A stretch of DNA of 64,000 nucleotides. It comes from Flavobacterium soyae. GTDB lineage: Bacteria; Bacteroidota; Bacteroidia; Flavobacteriales; Flavobacteriaceae. A model generated the notes under the pieces. That model made no database searches and was not told the origin of the DNA. It saw only the letters and a program-made list of their open reading frames with translations. Below, piece after piece: positions 41,859 to 51,449 of the stretch. The stretch covers positions 32,283 through 96,282 of the forward strand of contig NZ_JAJQXA010000012.1 of NCBI RefSeq assembly GCF_021245985.1, in the 5' to 3' direction. How positions within the stretch are numbered: position 1 is the first letter of the stretch; each line of letters starts with the position of its first letter. The position numbers and the translations under genes are program-made.

Positions 41859-42575
41859 TTATTCAGAAACTTTGCTTTTTACAACTAATCTGAAACCTTC
41901 TCCGTGAATGTTAAGAATCTCAACATCTTCATCAGATTTTAGGTATTTCCTAAGTTTAGCGATGTAAACGTCCATACTTCTTGAAGTAAAGTAGTTGTCA
42001 TCTCTCCAGATTTTAGTCAAAGCTAATTCTCTTGGCATTAAGTCATTTTCATGAAGAATTAACATTTTAAGCAATTCATTCTCTTTTGGAGACAATTTAA
42101 TTGGCTCTTCATCCTGGAAAGTCAAGAATCTAAGTTTTGAGTTTAAATGGAATTTACCAATATTAAATTCAAATTGTACTTGCTCTGCTTTTGTATCAGC
42201 TGATTTTCTTTGAATAATCGCTTTGATTTTCATCAATAAAACTTCTGAATCAAAAGGCTTATTTAAATAATCGTCAGCACCAGCTTTGTATCCTTTTAAT
42301 ACATCTTCTTTCATAGATTTTGCTGTCAAGAAGATAATTGGCACTTCGCTGTTCTTTTCTCTAATTTCTTTTGCTAAAGTATAACCATCTTTATAAGGCA
42401 TCATTACATCAAGAATACATAAATCGTAAACGTCTTTCTTGAATTTTTCGAAACCTTCCATACCGTTTTTAGCTAAAGTAACTTCAAAGTCATTTAACAT
42501 TAGATAATCTTTAAGAACCGCCCCAAAATTTAGGTCATCTTCTACTAAAAGTATTCTTTTGTTAGTATTTTCCAT
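41859..42575 (-). CDS. OmpR-family response regulator, RprY-like
   Basis: The 238-residue protein has a receiver domain with acidic pocket E12-D13-D14 and phosphorylatable Asp56 (LCILDVMMPYKDG), Lys in FLTAKS, and a C-terminal winged helix (FYLD-type start HLNSKLRFLTFQDEEPIKLSP in part; RSMDVYIAKLRKYL). It is the second gene of a pair with the histidine kinase 3 bases upstream. The pair resembles RprX/RprY of Bacteroides. Target genes unknown. Confidence 0.92.
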   Translation of the reverse strand: MENTNKRILLVEDDLNFGAVLKDYLMLNDFEVTLAKNGMEGFEKFKKDVYDLCILDVMMPYKDGYTLAKEIREKNSEVPIIFLTAKSMKEDVLKGYKAGADDYLNKPFDSEVLLMKIKAIIQRKSADTKAEQVQFEFNIGKFHLNSKLRFLTFQDEEPIKLSPKENELLKMLILHENDLMPRELALTKIWRDDNYFTSRSMDVYIAKLRKYLKSDEDVEILNIHGEGFRLVVKSKVSE

Positions 42576-42578
42576 ATT

Positions 42579-44165
42579 TTAATTTATTAATGGTATTTTT
42601 ATTATAAAGGTGCTACCTTTTCCTTTTTCGCTTTCAACATATACTTGACCATTGTGATCCTCTACAATTCTTTTTACATATGCCAGACCTAAACCATGTC
42701 CTTTTACATTATGAAGATCTCCTGTGTGCTCTCTATAGAACTTTTCAAACACTCGTTTTTGAGCTATCTTACTCATTCCTAAACCATGATCTTTTACTTT
42801 TATCAAAATCATGTCTTTTACATTCTCTGTAAAAATTTCAATTTCAGGAGTATCAGGAGAATATTTTATGGCATTTTCTAAAATATTTACCAAAACATTT
42901 GTAAAATGAACTTCATTGATTAAACAAGTCGTTCTTGCTGCATTATAATGTTTTACTACAGTACCTTTTCTATCTTCTAAAATAAGATTTACATGCTCAA
43001 TTGCATCGTCAATTACATCAGTCACCACGGTTGGTTCTTTAGTAATATCAAGTTCTCGTTTTTCTAATTTTGAAATACGCAAAACGTTTTCAACCTGTGC
43101 ATGCATTCTTTTATTTTCATCCCTTATCATTTGAAGATATCTATAGACTTTGTCTTTATCTTCAATAATTTTAGGATTTCTAATTGCATCCAGTGCTAAA
43201 TTTATTGTTGCAATTGGAGTTTTAAACTCATGTGTCATATTATTAATAAAATCTGTTTTGATTTCAGAAATATGTTTTTGACGCAATAATTGATTTAGGG
43301 CACTTGTATAAGCAACTATTATAATTAAAGTAAAAACTATTGACAGAATAGTGATACTTAATAATTCTGATAGCAAAAATTTCTTTTTATGAGGGAAAGT
43401 AACTGACAATTCATACCTGCTATTTCCTTCATTATCAGTATATATCGGAATATTATATGTCGCTTCTTTGTCGTAGTGAAATCCATCTGATTTAATCTTA
43501 GTTGGAACACCGCTGCTATAAATCCCAAATTCGAACTTCGTCTTAACTCCGTATTCTTGTAATTCTTTCTTTAAAAGCTTAGAAAGTTTATCTTTAGTAA
43601 TTCTTCCTTCAATTGGAGTTAAGGATGCAATATCTTTATACTGAATTTGCTGCTGAACTTTATTTAAAATATCTAAACTTCCTGATTTTTCAATTGTAAG
43701 GTCTGGTATTATGCTTTGACCTAAATTGTTATTATCAATTCCGTTATTGTTATTATAAACTTCGGTTACTCTTTTAGAGCTGAAATTCTTAAATCTCTCA
43801 CTACTGAATTTTTTATTAAAAAGCGATCCGCTTATATCGTAATCTTCAGAAGTCAGCGTATTAGAATAAACTATTGTTTTATTTGTTTTTGTATTTCTCT
43901 GCACATAAAATACTTCCAGTAAATCTTCCTTTTTAGGAATTTTACCTGTACTGTCTTTTATGCGATTATATTTATCGTAAAAACTGTATTCTTCTTGCTG
44001 TTCAAGTTTGTCTGCAACATTTCCGATAACTTGGGTAACGTGGTATTTAAACTGCTCTTCATTATTTTTAAATGAAGAGTTAAACCAAAATACCTGCACC
44101 AGAATTATCCCTATCAAGGACAAGCTCATCAGTAAAACAAGTATTCTAAAAAATAATTTATTCAT
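42579..44165 (-). CDS. Membrane sensor histidine kinase, RprX-like
   Basis: The 528-residue kinase has two transmembrane helices (about 7-27 and 265-290) with a 235-residue periplasmic sensor part between them. The HisKA box has His312 (NNMTHEFKTPIATI), then the N box VNILENAIKYSPD, G1 VKDHGLGMS and G2 GHGLGLAYVKRIVEDH. No HAMP domain is clear. It probably phosphorylates the following response regulator. It is 59 bases downstream of coaE and may be in the same message. Confidence 0.93.
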   Translation of the reverse strand: MNKLFFRILVLLMSLSLIGIILVQVFWFNSSFKNNEEQFKYHVTQVIGNVADKLEQQEEYSFYDKYNRIKDSTGKIPKKEDLLEVFYVQRNTKTNKTIVYSNTLTSEDYDISGSLFNKKFSSERFKNFSSKRVTEVYNNNNGIDNNNLGQSIIPDLTIEKSGSLDILNKVQQQIQYKDIASLTPIEGRITKDKLSKLLKKELQEYGVKTKFEFGIYSSGVPTKIKSDGFHYDKEATYNIPIYTDNEGNSRYELSVTFPHKKKFLLSELLSITILSIVFTLIIIVAYTSALNQLLRQKHISEIKTDFINNMTHEFKTPIATINLALDAIRNPKIIEDKDKVYRYLQMIRDENKRMHAQVENVLRISKLEKRELDITKEPTVVTDVIDDAIEHVNLILEDRKGTVVKHYNAARTTCLINEVHFTNVLVNILENAIKYSPDTPEIEIFTENVKDMILIKVKDHGLGMSKIAQKRVFEKFYREHTGDLHNVKGHGLGLAYVKRIVEDHNGQVYVESEKGKGSTFIIKIPLIN

Positions 44166-44224
44166 CGAAACAAAATTAATATTTTAACAATATACTAAAT
44201 AATACATTAACCAAATATTAACAT

Positions 44225-44821
44225 TTAAGACTGTTTTTGTTTTATATTCAAAATTTTAAGAATTTTAACAACTTCTTCTTTAGCAATTTTAAGATTACTG
44301 TTATTAATAACAAAATTGCTCAAAGAAATTCGTTTTTCATCATCCCACTGCATTTTCATTCTGCTTAAAACGTGTTCGCGTGTTGTATTATCACGTTTCA
44401 TCACTCTCTCAATTCTTAATTCTTCAGGAGCAGTAACTGTAATTATATAGTCCAGTTCTTTGTACTTGCCGCTTTCAAATAAAATGGCAGCTTCATAAAC
44501 TACAAAAGCTTCATCTTTATTTTGTGATAACCAAAATTGAAAATCTTTTTTTACCGCAGGATGTACAATCGAATTTAAAACTTCTAATTTATCTGCATTA
44601 TTAAAAACAATATCAGCTAATTTTGCCCGGTTTAAAACATTATTTTCAAAGAGCGATTCTCCAAAAGCATTTTTTATTGCAGTAATAATTTCTGCCGACT
44701 GCATTATTTTTTTAGCTTCATCATCAGCGATGTAAACAGAAACCCCCATTTCCTTAAAAAAAGCAGTGATTGTCGTTTTACCGCTTCCTATTCCGCCGGT
44801 CAAGCCGATAATTTTTGTCAT
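44225..44821 (-). CDS. coaE: Dephospho-CoA kinase
   Basis: CoaE phosphorylates dephospho-CoA in the last step of coenzyme A synthesis. The 198-residue protein has the P-loop GLTGGIGSGKTT (6-17), the acceptor segment YIADDEAKKIM, and VVYEAAILFESG and the lid-type RVMKRDNTTREHVLSRM. Length typical. One base separates it from the GT2 gene upstream. Confidence 0.95.
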   Translation of the reverse strand: MTKIIGLTGGIGSGKTTITAFFKEMGVSVYIADDEAKKIMQSAEIITAIKNAFGESLFENNVLNRAKLADIVFNNADKLEVLNSIVHPAVKKDFQFWLSQNKDEAFVVYEAAILFESGKYKELDYIITVTAPEELRIERVMKRDNTTREHVLSRMKMQWDDEKRISLSNFVINNSNLKIAKEEVVKILKILNIKQKQS

Positions 44822-44822
44822 A

Positions 44823-45821
44823 TTATATTTTAAAAAACATACGAGGAAAAGCTTCTTGCGGTTTCTTCTTTAGTAAAATAACTTTCACAAAAGATTCCAA
44901 AAAACCTGTTCCGTAACCATAAAATTGTTTCCAAACAGCAATAACCGATAAATACCCAATTTTGATACTTTTATTCTGAATACTTGCTGTAAGAAAAATA
45001 ATAACGAAATATACAAAATATAATTGTAATAAAATATCAATATTAAAAATTAATAGTAAAAAAGCTATCAATAAGCCTATGATAAATATGGTTGGAAAGA
45101 AAAAAGTAAGCTTATTATGTTCTGGATACCAACTGTTTAATATTGGCCTGGCTATACCGAATTTTTTTACCTGAATTGAGAATTTTTCCCAGTCAATTCT
45201 ACGTTTATGATATACAAAAGCCTCAGAAAACAATCTGGTTTCAAATCCTAAGTTCCATAAACGGATCGATAAGTCGGGATCTTCGCCGGGATGAATATTT
45301 CCAAAGCCTTTTGAAGCTTCAAAAGCTTTCTTCGAAATTCCCATGTTAAAACTTCTTGGCTGGAATTTATTAATTTTTTCAGAACCGCCGCGAATTCCTC
45401 CTGTAGTAAGAAAAGATGTCATTGCAAAATTAATTGCTTTTTGAATGTTCGAAAAACTTTTCAAGGCTTTATCCGGCCCGCCAAAACAGTCCACATATTT
45501 TTCATCTAAAGCTTTACGAACTTCAGTTAAATAATTATGTGGAATAATACAATCAGAATCAAAAATGATAAAATAATCTCCTCTCGCTTTCTGCATCCCA
45601 AAATTTCTAGAATCGCCGGGACCAGAATTTGGTTTAAAATAATATGAGATATTCAATTTCCCTTCATAATTCATTACAACATCTTTACAAGGAATCGATG
45701 ATCCGTCTTCAACCAGAACAATTTCAAAAGGTTCATTATAATCAGATTTTGTAAGACTTTCTAAAAGTTCATCAACTTCGTCCGGGCGATTATACACGGG
45801 TATAATTAAAGAAAAAATCAT
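44823..45821 (-). CDS. Family 2 glycosyltransferase with C-terminal membrane segments
   Basis: A 332-residue GT2 (GT-A fold): FSLIIPVYNRPDEVDELLESL start, ILVEDGSS nearby, FIIFDSDCIIPHNYL with the metal-binding DxD, and a GGPDKAL insertion. A catalytic-base region FGNIHPGEDPDLSIRLW follows. Two or three hydrophobic segments (about 240-290) place it at the inner membrane. The sugar and acceptor are unknown; polysaccharide or glycolipid synthesis is likely. It begins a probable GT2-coaE-kinase-regulator unit. Confidence 0.9.
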   Translation of the reverse strand: MIFSLIIPVYNRPDEVDELLESLTKSDYNEPFEIVLVEDGSSIPCKDVVMNYEGKLNISYYFKPNSGPGDSRNFGMQKARGDYFIIFDSDCIIPHNYLTEVRKALDEKYVDCFGGPDKALKSFSNIQKAINFAMTSFLTTGGIRGGSEKINKFQPRSFNMGISKKAFEASKGFGNIHPGEDPDLSIRLWNLGFETRLFSEAFVYHKRRIDWEKFSIQVKKFGIARPILNSWYPEHNKLTFFFPTIFIIGLLIAFLLLIFNIDILLQLYFVYFVIIFLTASIQNKSIKIGYLSVIAVWKQFYGYGTGFLESFVKVILLKKKPQEAFPRMFFKI

Positions 45822-45889
45822 AGCAGGAATGCGGTTTTAAGTGGAATATTTTAAACTTTGAAAATTTCAGCAAAGATAGTTATATTCAT

Positions 45890-45922
45890 AAAAAAACCAT
45901 CAACTTTTGGTTGATGGTTTTT
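45890..45922 (-). terminator. Terminator of fabV
   Basis: AAAAACCATCAAC and GTTGATGGTTTTT form a perfect stem with a short loop, about 18 bases after the fabV stop at 45941. Confidence 0.87.
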
Positions 45923-45940
45923 ACTGTAAGATTTATGTTT

Positions 45941-47131
45941 TTATTTGATACTGTCAATAGTAACTACTTCATTAGCTTCAGCTTTGTAGTCAACTCCTGC
46001 AAATTCAAATCCAAATAAATTTAAGAAGTCATTTCTGTAACCTGCTAAGTCTCCAATAGTCGGTAACGTTTCTGTTGCAGCTTCTTTCCAAAGTTCAGCC
46101 ACTTTTGCCTGAACATCGTCACGCATTTCCCAGTCGTCAATTCTAATTCTTCCTTTTTCATCAACAGGAACTTCAGAACCGTTGTATAATCTATCCTGGA
46201 ACAAACGTTGAATCTGCTCGATACATCCTTCGTGAATACCTTCTTCTTTCATGATTTTGTATAAAAGAGAAATATATAACGGAATAACCGGAATTGCAGA
46301 ACTTGCTTGTGTAACTAATGCTTTGTTTACAGAAACATAAGCTTTTCCGCCAATAGATTTTAAGTTATCAGTAATAGTAAATGCTGTAGCTTCTAAATGG
46401 TCTTTTGCACGGCCAATTGTTCCTTTACGGTAAACTGCTTCTGTTAATGCCGGCCCAATATAAGAATAAGCTACTGTTGCAGCACCTTCTGCCAATAAAT
46501 TTTCATTTTTTAAAGCATCAATCCACATTGCCCAGTCTTCACCTCCCATTACTGCGACTGTGTTTTCAATATCTTCTTCGTTTGCAGGAGCGATCGAAAC
46601 CTCAGTTACATTTCCTGTATGAAAGTCAACTGTTTTGTTTGTAAATGTCTGCCCAATTGGTTTTAAAACTGAACGGTGTAAAACTCCTGTATTAGGGTTT
46701 GTACGAACCGGAGAAGCTAAACTGTAAATTACAAGGTCTACTTGTCCTAAATCAGCTTTTATTAAATCTAAAGTTTCTCTTTTTATTTCGTTTGAAAAAG
46801 CATCTCCGTTGATACTTTTTGCATATAGACCTGCTTTATGAGCTTCTGCTTCAAAAGCTGCAGAGTTATACCATCCTGGTGAAGCTGTTTTTCCTTCAAC
46901 CGGCGGTTTTTCGAAAAATACTCCAATTGTAGCAGCATCTGATCCGAAAGCACTTGTGATTCTTGAAGCTAATCCGAAACCTGTTGAAGCACCAATAACT
47001 AATACTTTTTTTGCTCCGGCAATTGCACCTTTTGATTTGATATATTCAATTTGATTTTTAACATTTTGCTCAGCTCCCTTTGGGTGGGCAGTCAAACAAA
47101 TAAATCCTCTCATTCTAGGTTCTATAATCAT
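45941..47131 (-). CDS. fabV: FabV-type enoyl-ACP (trans-2-enoyl-CoA) reductase
   Basis: FabV reduces enoyl-ACP with NADH at the end of each fatty acid elongation cycle. The 396-residue protein has the N-terminal MIIEPRMRGFICLTAHPKG, the NAD-binding VLVIGASTGFGLASRIT, and the Tyr-x8-Lys catalytic pair in AVYRKGTIGRAKDHLEA. FabV enzymes resist triclosan, unlike FabI. The spacer to the upstream recN gene is 100 bases. Confidence 0.95.
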   Translation of the reverse strand: MIIEPRMRGFICLTAHPKGAEQNVKNQIEYIKSKGAIAGAKKVLVIGASTGFGLASRITSAFGSDAATIGVFFEKPPVEGKTASPGWYNSAAFEAEAHKAGLYAKSINGDAFSNEIKRETLDLIKADLGQVDLVIYSLASPVRTNPNTGVLHRSVLKPIGQTFTNKTVDFHTGNVTEVSIAPANEEDIENTVAVMGGEDWAMWIDALKNENLLAEGAATVAYSYIGPALTEAVYRKGTIGRAKDHLEATAFTITDNLKSIGGKAYVSVNKALVTQASSAIPVIPLYISLLYKIMKEEGIHEGCIEQIQRLFQDRLYNGSEVPVDEKGRIRIDDWEMRDDVQAKVAELWKEAATETLPTIGDLAGYRNDFLNLFGFEFAGVDYKAEANEVVTIDSIK

Positions 47132-47231
47132 ACTTTTTTTATTTACTCATAAATCAGCCATTAATCAGGATAAACGACGATTTATTTATGTTTGTTTAAT
47201 TATTTTTCGATGACAAATATAAAGTATTTCT

Positions 47232-48884
47232 TTAGTTCAACAAGGCCTTGGCGTGATTTAAAGCCGAATCTGAAACGACTGCTCCAGATAACATTTGAGC
47301 AATTTCTATAACTCTTTCGTCCTGAGACAGTAACTTTAATTCTGACTGTGTATGATCGCCTATTGTGGCTTTAGAAACTTTGAAGTGCGAATCTCCTTTT
47401 GCTGCAATCTGCGGTAAATGTGTGATCGCAAAAATCTGCATTTTGGCACTCATTTCTTTCATAATCTCTCCCATTCTAATGGCAATTTCTCCCGAAACTC
47501 CGGTGTCAATTTCATCAAAAATTAAGGTTGGTAATTTTGAGTATTGTGCTAAAATTGCTTTAACTGCCAGCATAATACGAGACATTTCCCCGCCTGACGC
47601 TACTTTTTTCAATAAACCAAAATCGGTTCCTTTATTGGCTGAAAATAAGAACTGTAATTCGTCTTTTCCGTTTTGAAAATAAGTTTCAGATGGTAAAAGT
47701 TCAATATTAAAACGAACATTTGGCATTCCTAATGTTTCTAAAATCGATATTAGCTGATTTGATAAAACCGGAATTGCATTTATTCTATTTTGATGAATTG
47801 TTGATGCAAAAGCATCTAATTCTGTTGCTTTTTCTTCGATTGATTTCGATAAGGTTTCGATTTCTTCTTCGATATTATCTAATTCTAAAAGTGTATTTCC
47901 TAAATCTGCCTGAATTTGAAGTAATTCGTCTACAGAATTAACATGGTGTTTTTTTTGCAGATTAAAAATTAACTGCAGTTTTTGACTTACTAATTCTAAT
48001 TGCTCCGGATCGTTTAATAATTTTTCTGAAGCATTTTGCAATTCTTTTGAAACATCATCAAATTCAATAGAAATACTGGTGATTCGTTCAAAAAAATTTT
48101 GATATTCTGCTGAAAAAGGCGCAATCTTTTGTAATGCGTTTTTAATTTCATTAAGATTATGAAATACTCCAAATTGTTCTTCGTTTGCAATTACAAGCGA
48201 TTTATCAATTGACTCTTTTATAATTTCGACGTTATTCAGTTTTTCAAAATCAGCTTCTAATTCTGCCTGTTCTCCAGATTTTAATTTAGCCGAAACCAAT
48301 TCGTTCAATAAAAAAGTATTGTACTCCTGCTCTTTTCCTGAATCGCTTTGTTTTTTTAATAAAGCATTTAATTTTGATTTCTCTGATTTATAAACTTTTA
48401 ATAGATTTTGATAGGTTAGAATTGTATCAAAATTATCAGCAATAGCATCAATTATTTTAAATTGAACCGTTTCATCAGACAATTCCTGGGTTTGCTGCTG
48501 CGAATGTATATCGATTAAAAAAAGACTCAAATCCTGTAATTCCTGAAGGTTTACCGGACTGTCATTTATAAACGCTCTTGATTTTCCTGAAGGTAAAATT
48601 TCACGTCTAATTATGGTTTCATCTTCATAATCGAGATCATTTTCTGCAAAAAAATCTTTTAAGCTGTATTTAGAAATTTCAAAATGTGCTTCAATAACAC
48701 ATTTTTCTTCTTTGTTTTTTAATGAAGTTAAATCTGCCCTTTTTCCTAAAACAAGTCCAATTGCTCCTAAAATAATCGATTTTCCTGCACCTGTTTCACC
48801 TGTAATTATAGAAAAACCTTTTGAAAAATCAATAGAAAGCTTTTCAATTAGAGCATAATTTTTAATCGATAGTGAAGTTATCAT
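47232..48884 (-). CDS. recN: DNA repair protein RecN
   Basis: RecN is an SMC-like protein acting early in double-strand break repair. The 550-residue protein has Walker A GETGAGKSIILGAIG near the start, long coiled-coil halves (about 160-360), and C-terminal VASGGEMSRIMLAVKAIL signature and Walker B PTLIFDEIDTGVSGEIA. It follows the DUF4835 gene by 54 bases in the bamD-rpoZ-coaBC-DUF4835-recN order often seen in Flavobacteria. Confidence 0.96.
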   Translation of the reverse strand: MITSLSIKNYALIEKLSIDFSKGFSIITGETGAGKSIILGAIGLVLGKRADLTSLKNKEEKCVIEAHFEISKYSLKDFFAENDLDYEDETIIRREILPSGKSRAFINDSPVNLQELQDLSLFLIDIHSQQQTQELSDETVQFKIIDAIADNFDTILTYQNLLKVYKSEKSKLNALLKKQSDSGKEQEYNTFLLNELVSAKLKSGEQAELEADFEKLNNVEIIKESIDKSLVIANEEQFGVFHNLNEIKNALQKIAPFSAEYQNFFERITSISIEFDDVSKELQNASEKLLNDPEQLELVSQKLQLIFNLQKKHHVNSVDELLQIQADLGNTLLELDNIEEEIETLSKSIEEKATELDAFASTIHQNRINAIPVLSNQLISILETLGMPNVRFNIELLPSETYFQNGKDELQFLFSANKGTDFGLLKKVASGGEMSRIMLAVKAILAQYSKLPTLIFDEIDTGVSGEIAIRMGEIMKEMSAKMQIFAITHLPQIAAKGDSHFKVSKATIGDHTQSELKLLSQDERVIEIAQMLSGAVVSDSALNHAKALLN

Positions 48885-48938
48885 AAAGGAAAATTATAAA
48901 AATAAAGTGCTACGAAGAAAGGAAAAAAAATTAAGTTT

Positions 48939-49829
48939 TTAAAACTTAATTTGCGACCATTTTGAATTATTTAAAGGCGAAACTCTATTCAAAATATCGG
49001 TTAAGTCTGTAACAGGAATACTTGGGCCTCCGGAAAAAATAGAAACTATTTCATCTGATTTTGCATCAAAAAATACGCGGGTTAAAAATGCATTTGGCCT
49101 AACTGAATTAACTTTTCCAATAAGTAATAAAGAAGATTTTACTTTTTCTTTTGCTCCTTTTAAATCATTGCTCATAGTATCTAAACCTGTATGATATAAA
49201 AAAGTTGTCTGACGTAAATCAGTATACATTGGAGAAAGCATATCTGTTATTAAATAATAACGATTTTGAAGTCCGTCTGTCTGACTCCATCCTTTAAATC
49301 CGCCTTGCTGAGCAACGCTTGCAATGTTTTGAGCCGTTTCAAAATATTGATTTCCGGCACCACTTTGAAAGGTATCAGCGTCCATACCCAAAATTATGTA
49401 ACTGTAAAAAGATACTACAGATACTAAATTCGATTCAAAAACAGATGGATTGAACAATAATGGTTCGTATTCTGTGTATCTAAAATTAAAGTCTTTGTCA
49501 TTAAAATTTAGAACTGGCGAAGAATAAGTCGAATTGTAAATTAATCTTGAAGACTGCACCTGAATAGTTCCTGTAAACTGGTCAGAACTATAGGATGACA
49601 ATGTAATATACATTGAGCAATTAATTCTTTCATGCTGTTTTAAAGCAGATCCTGATCCTGTCCAGTCTGTTTTATTTACAAATTCAGACAAAGATGCCTG
49701 CAGCGTTTTAAAAACCTGCTGATTTGGTGTAGGAAGCCTTTCAGTATTGATAGTTACTGTACAATTTAGCTGCTGCGCCTGAGTAAAGCCAAAAATAAAA
49801 AATACGAAAAGTGTAACTATTTTGTTCAT
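48939..49829 (-). CDS. DUF4835 secreted protein
   Basis: The 296-residue protein has a Sec signal (MNKIVTLFVFFIFGFTQAQQ) and the DUF4835 features LNCTVTINTERLPTPNQQVFKTLQ, SLSEFVNKTDWTG and YLITDMLSPMYTDLRQ. The family is restricted to Bacteroidota and always located between coaBC and recN; function unknown. It is likely periplasmic. Confidence 0.92.
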   Translation of the reverse strand: MNKIVTLFVFFIFGFTQAQQLNCTVTINTERLPTPNQQVFKTLQASLSEFVNKTDWTGSGSALKQHERINCSMYITLSSYSSDQFTGTIQVQSSRLIYNSTYSSPVLNFNDKDFNFRYTEYEPLLFNPSVFESNLVSVVSFYSYIILGMDADTFQSGAGNQYFETAQNIASVAQQGGFKGWSQTDGLQNRYYLITDMLSPMYTDLRQTTFLYHTGLDTMSNDLKGAKEKVKSSLLLIGKVNSVRPNAFLTRVFFDAKSDEIVSIFSGGPSIPVTDLTDILNRVSPLNNSKWSQIKF

Positions 49830-49898
49830 ACAAATAAAATTTTATTACCCGCAAAAATAGAACAACTATTCTTACTTTTTATAAAATATTTTAAATCT

Positions 49899-51113
49899 TT
49901 ATGATTTTGAAAAATGCGAAACCACTTTGTTTAAAATATCGACAGCTACAAATTCTTTCGATTTTAATTCCATTGGTTCGATATTAAAATTTTTATCAAT
50001 AAATGTTACTTTATTGGTTTCTTGTTTAAAACCGGCACCTTCATCCTGCAAAGAATTTAGAACTATCAAATCTAAGTTTTTTTTCTGGATTTTCAGCTTA
50101 GCATTTTCAATTTCATTTTCTGTTTCAAGGGCAAAGCCTATTAAAAACTGATTTTTTTTAATAGCTCCTAAAGAGGACAAAATGTCTTTTGTTTTCTCTA
50201 ATTCAATCGAAAACTCACTTGCATTTTTCTTAATCTTTTGTAACGCAACTTCTTTGGGTCTGTAATCTGCTACGGCTGCTGCTGCAATTGCTGCATCACT
50301 ATCATTAAAATGTTTGTGACAAGCATCGTACATTTCCTGCGCCGACATTATATTTATAACTTCAATCGAAGGATTTTTAGCTTTATAATGTGTTGGCCCC
50401 GAAACTAAAACAACCTGAGCCCCAAGATTTGCGGCTGCATTTGCAATATCAAATCCCATTTTTCCAGAAGAATGATTTCCTATAAAACGTACGGGATCTA
50501 TTGCTTCGTATGTTGGACCTGCAGTAATTAGTATTTTTTTTCCTTTAAGGGGTAGTTTACTTTCTAAGTCTGCTTCAAGAAAAGCTATAATATTTTCTGG
50601 TTCAGCCATTCGGCCTTCTCCGGATAAACCACTTGCTAATTCTCCTTTTTCAGCAGGAATAATTGTATTGCCGAATTTCTTTAAAGCATTAAAACTAGAA
50701 ATTGTAGAGGGATGTTTGTACATGTCCAAGTCCATTGCGGGAGCAAAATAAACAGGACATTTAGCCGATAAGTATGTTGCAATTAAAAGATTATCGCAAT
50801 TTCCTACTGCCATTTTTGACAATGTATTTGCTGTTGCCGGAGCAATCAGCATCAAATCTGCCCAAAGGCCTAATTCAACGTGATTATTCCATACAGCATC
50901 TTCATCATCCTGATTAAAGAAACTGGAATGTACAGGATTTTTTGATAACGTAGATAACGTAAGCGGGGTTACAAAATCCTTAGAAGCAGGTGTCATTATC
51001 ACTTGGACATGTGCACCTGCTTTTATAAAAAGTCGTACTAATGAGGCTGTTTTATAGGCTGCAATTCCACCAGAGACTCCCAGTAAAATTTTTTTCCCGT
51101 TTAAAACTGACAT
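49899..51113 (-). CDS. coaBC: Bifunctional phosphopantothenoylcysteine decarboxylase/synthetase
   Basis: It makes 4'-phosphopantetheine from phosphopantothenate, cysteine and CTP in CoA synthesis. The N-terminal flavin-dependent decarboxylase (about 1-180) has VSGGIAAYK and the substrate segment PAMDLDMYKHPST; the C-terminal synthetase (about 185-400) has ITAGPTYEAIDPVRFIGNHS and SGKMGFDIANAA. Its start is 10 bases after the omega gene. Length (404) is typical. Confidence 0.96.
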   Translation of the reverse strand: MSVLNGKKILLGVSGGIAAYKTASLVRLFIKAGAHVQVIMTPASKDFVTPLTLSTLSKNPVHSSFFNQDDEDAVWNNHVELGLWADLMLIAPATANTLSKMAVGNCDNLLIATYLSAKCPVYFAPAMDLDMYKHPSTISSFNALKKFGNTIIPAEKGELASGLSGEGRMAEPENIIAFLEADLESKLPLKGKKILITAGPTYEAIDPVRFIGNHSSGKMGFDIANAAANLGAQVVLVSGPTHYKAKNPSIEVINIMSAQEMYDACHKHFNDSDAAIAAAAVADYRPKEVALQKIKKNASEFSIELEKTKDILSSLGAIKKNQFLIGFALETENEIENAKLKIQKKNLDLIVLNSLQDEGAGFKQETNKVTFIDKNFNIEPMELKSKEFVAVDILNKVVSHFSKS

Positions 51114-51122
51114 TATACTATA

Positions 51123-51440
51123 TTATTTGTTTGAACCTCTGTGGTAAGTTTTTCCGTCTAACCATTCCTGAACAGCTAAAGCGTGTGGTTTTGGTAATTT
51201 TTCGTAAAATTTAGAAACTTCGATTTGTTCTTTATTTTCAAAAACTTCTTCAAGACTGTCATTGTAAGTTGCAAACTCTTCTAATTTCTCTGTTAATTCT
51301 TTTTTAATTTCAGAATTAATCTGGTTTGCTCTTTTAGCCATAATGGTAATTGCTTCATACACATTTCCTGTTGGCTCTTCAATAACTGTTTTATTGTAAG
51401 TTATTGTGTTAACAGGAGCATTCGTCTTTTTTAAATCCAT
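51123..51440 (-). CDS. rpoZ: RNA polymerase omega subunit (Bacteroidota type)
   Basis: The 105-residue protein matches the Bacteroidota omega family: a helix with GNVYEAITIMAKRANQINSEI, the counterpart of the classical omega helix, and a long C-terminal charged extension. Omega helps assemble the RNA polymerase core. Gaps of 9-10 bases to bamD and coaBC show a single operon. Confidence 0.88.
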   Translation of the reverse strand: MDLKKTNAPVNTITYNKTVIEEPTGNVYEAITIMAKRANQINSEIKKELTEKLEEFATYNDSLEEVFENKEQIEVSKFYEKLPKPHALAVQEWLDGKTYHRGSNK

Positions 51441-51449
51441 GACTTATTT

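Noticed and set aside
47365..47676. 103-codon plus-strand frame inside recN
   Set aside because: Antisense shadow of the RecN C-terminal ATPase region.
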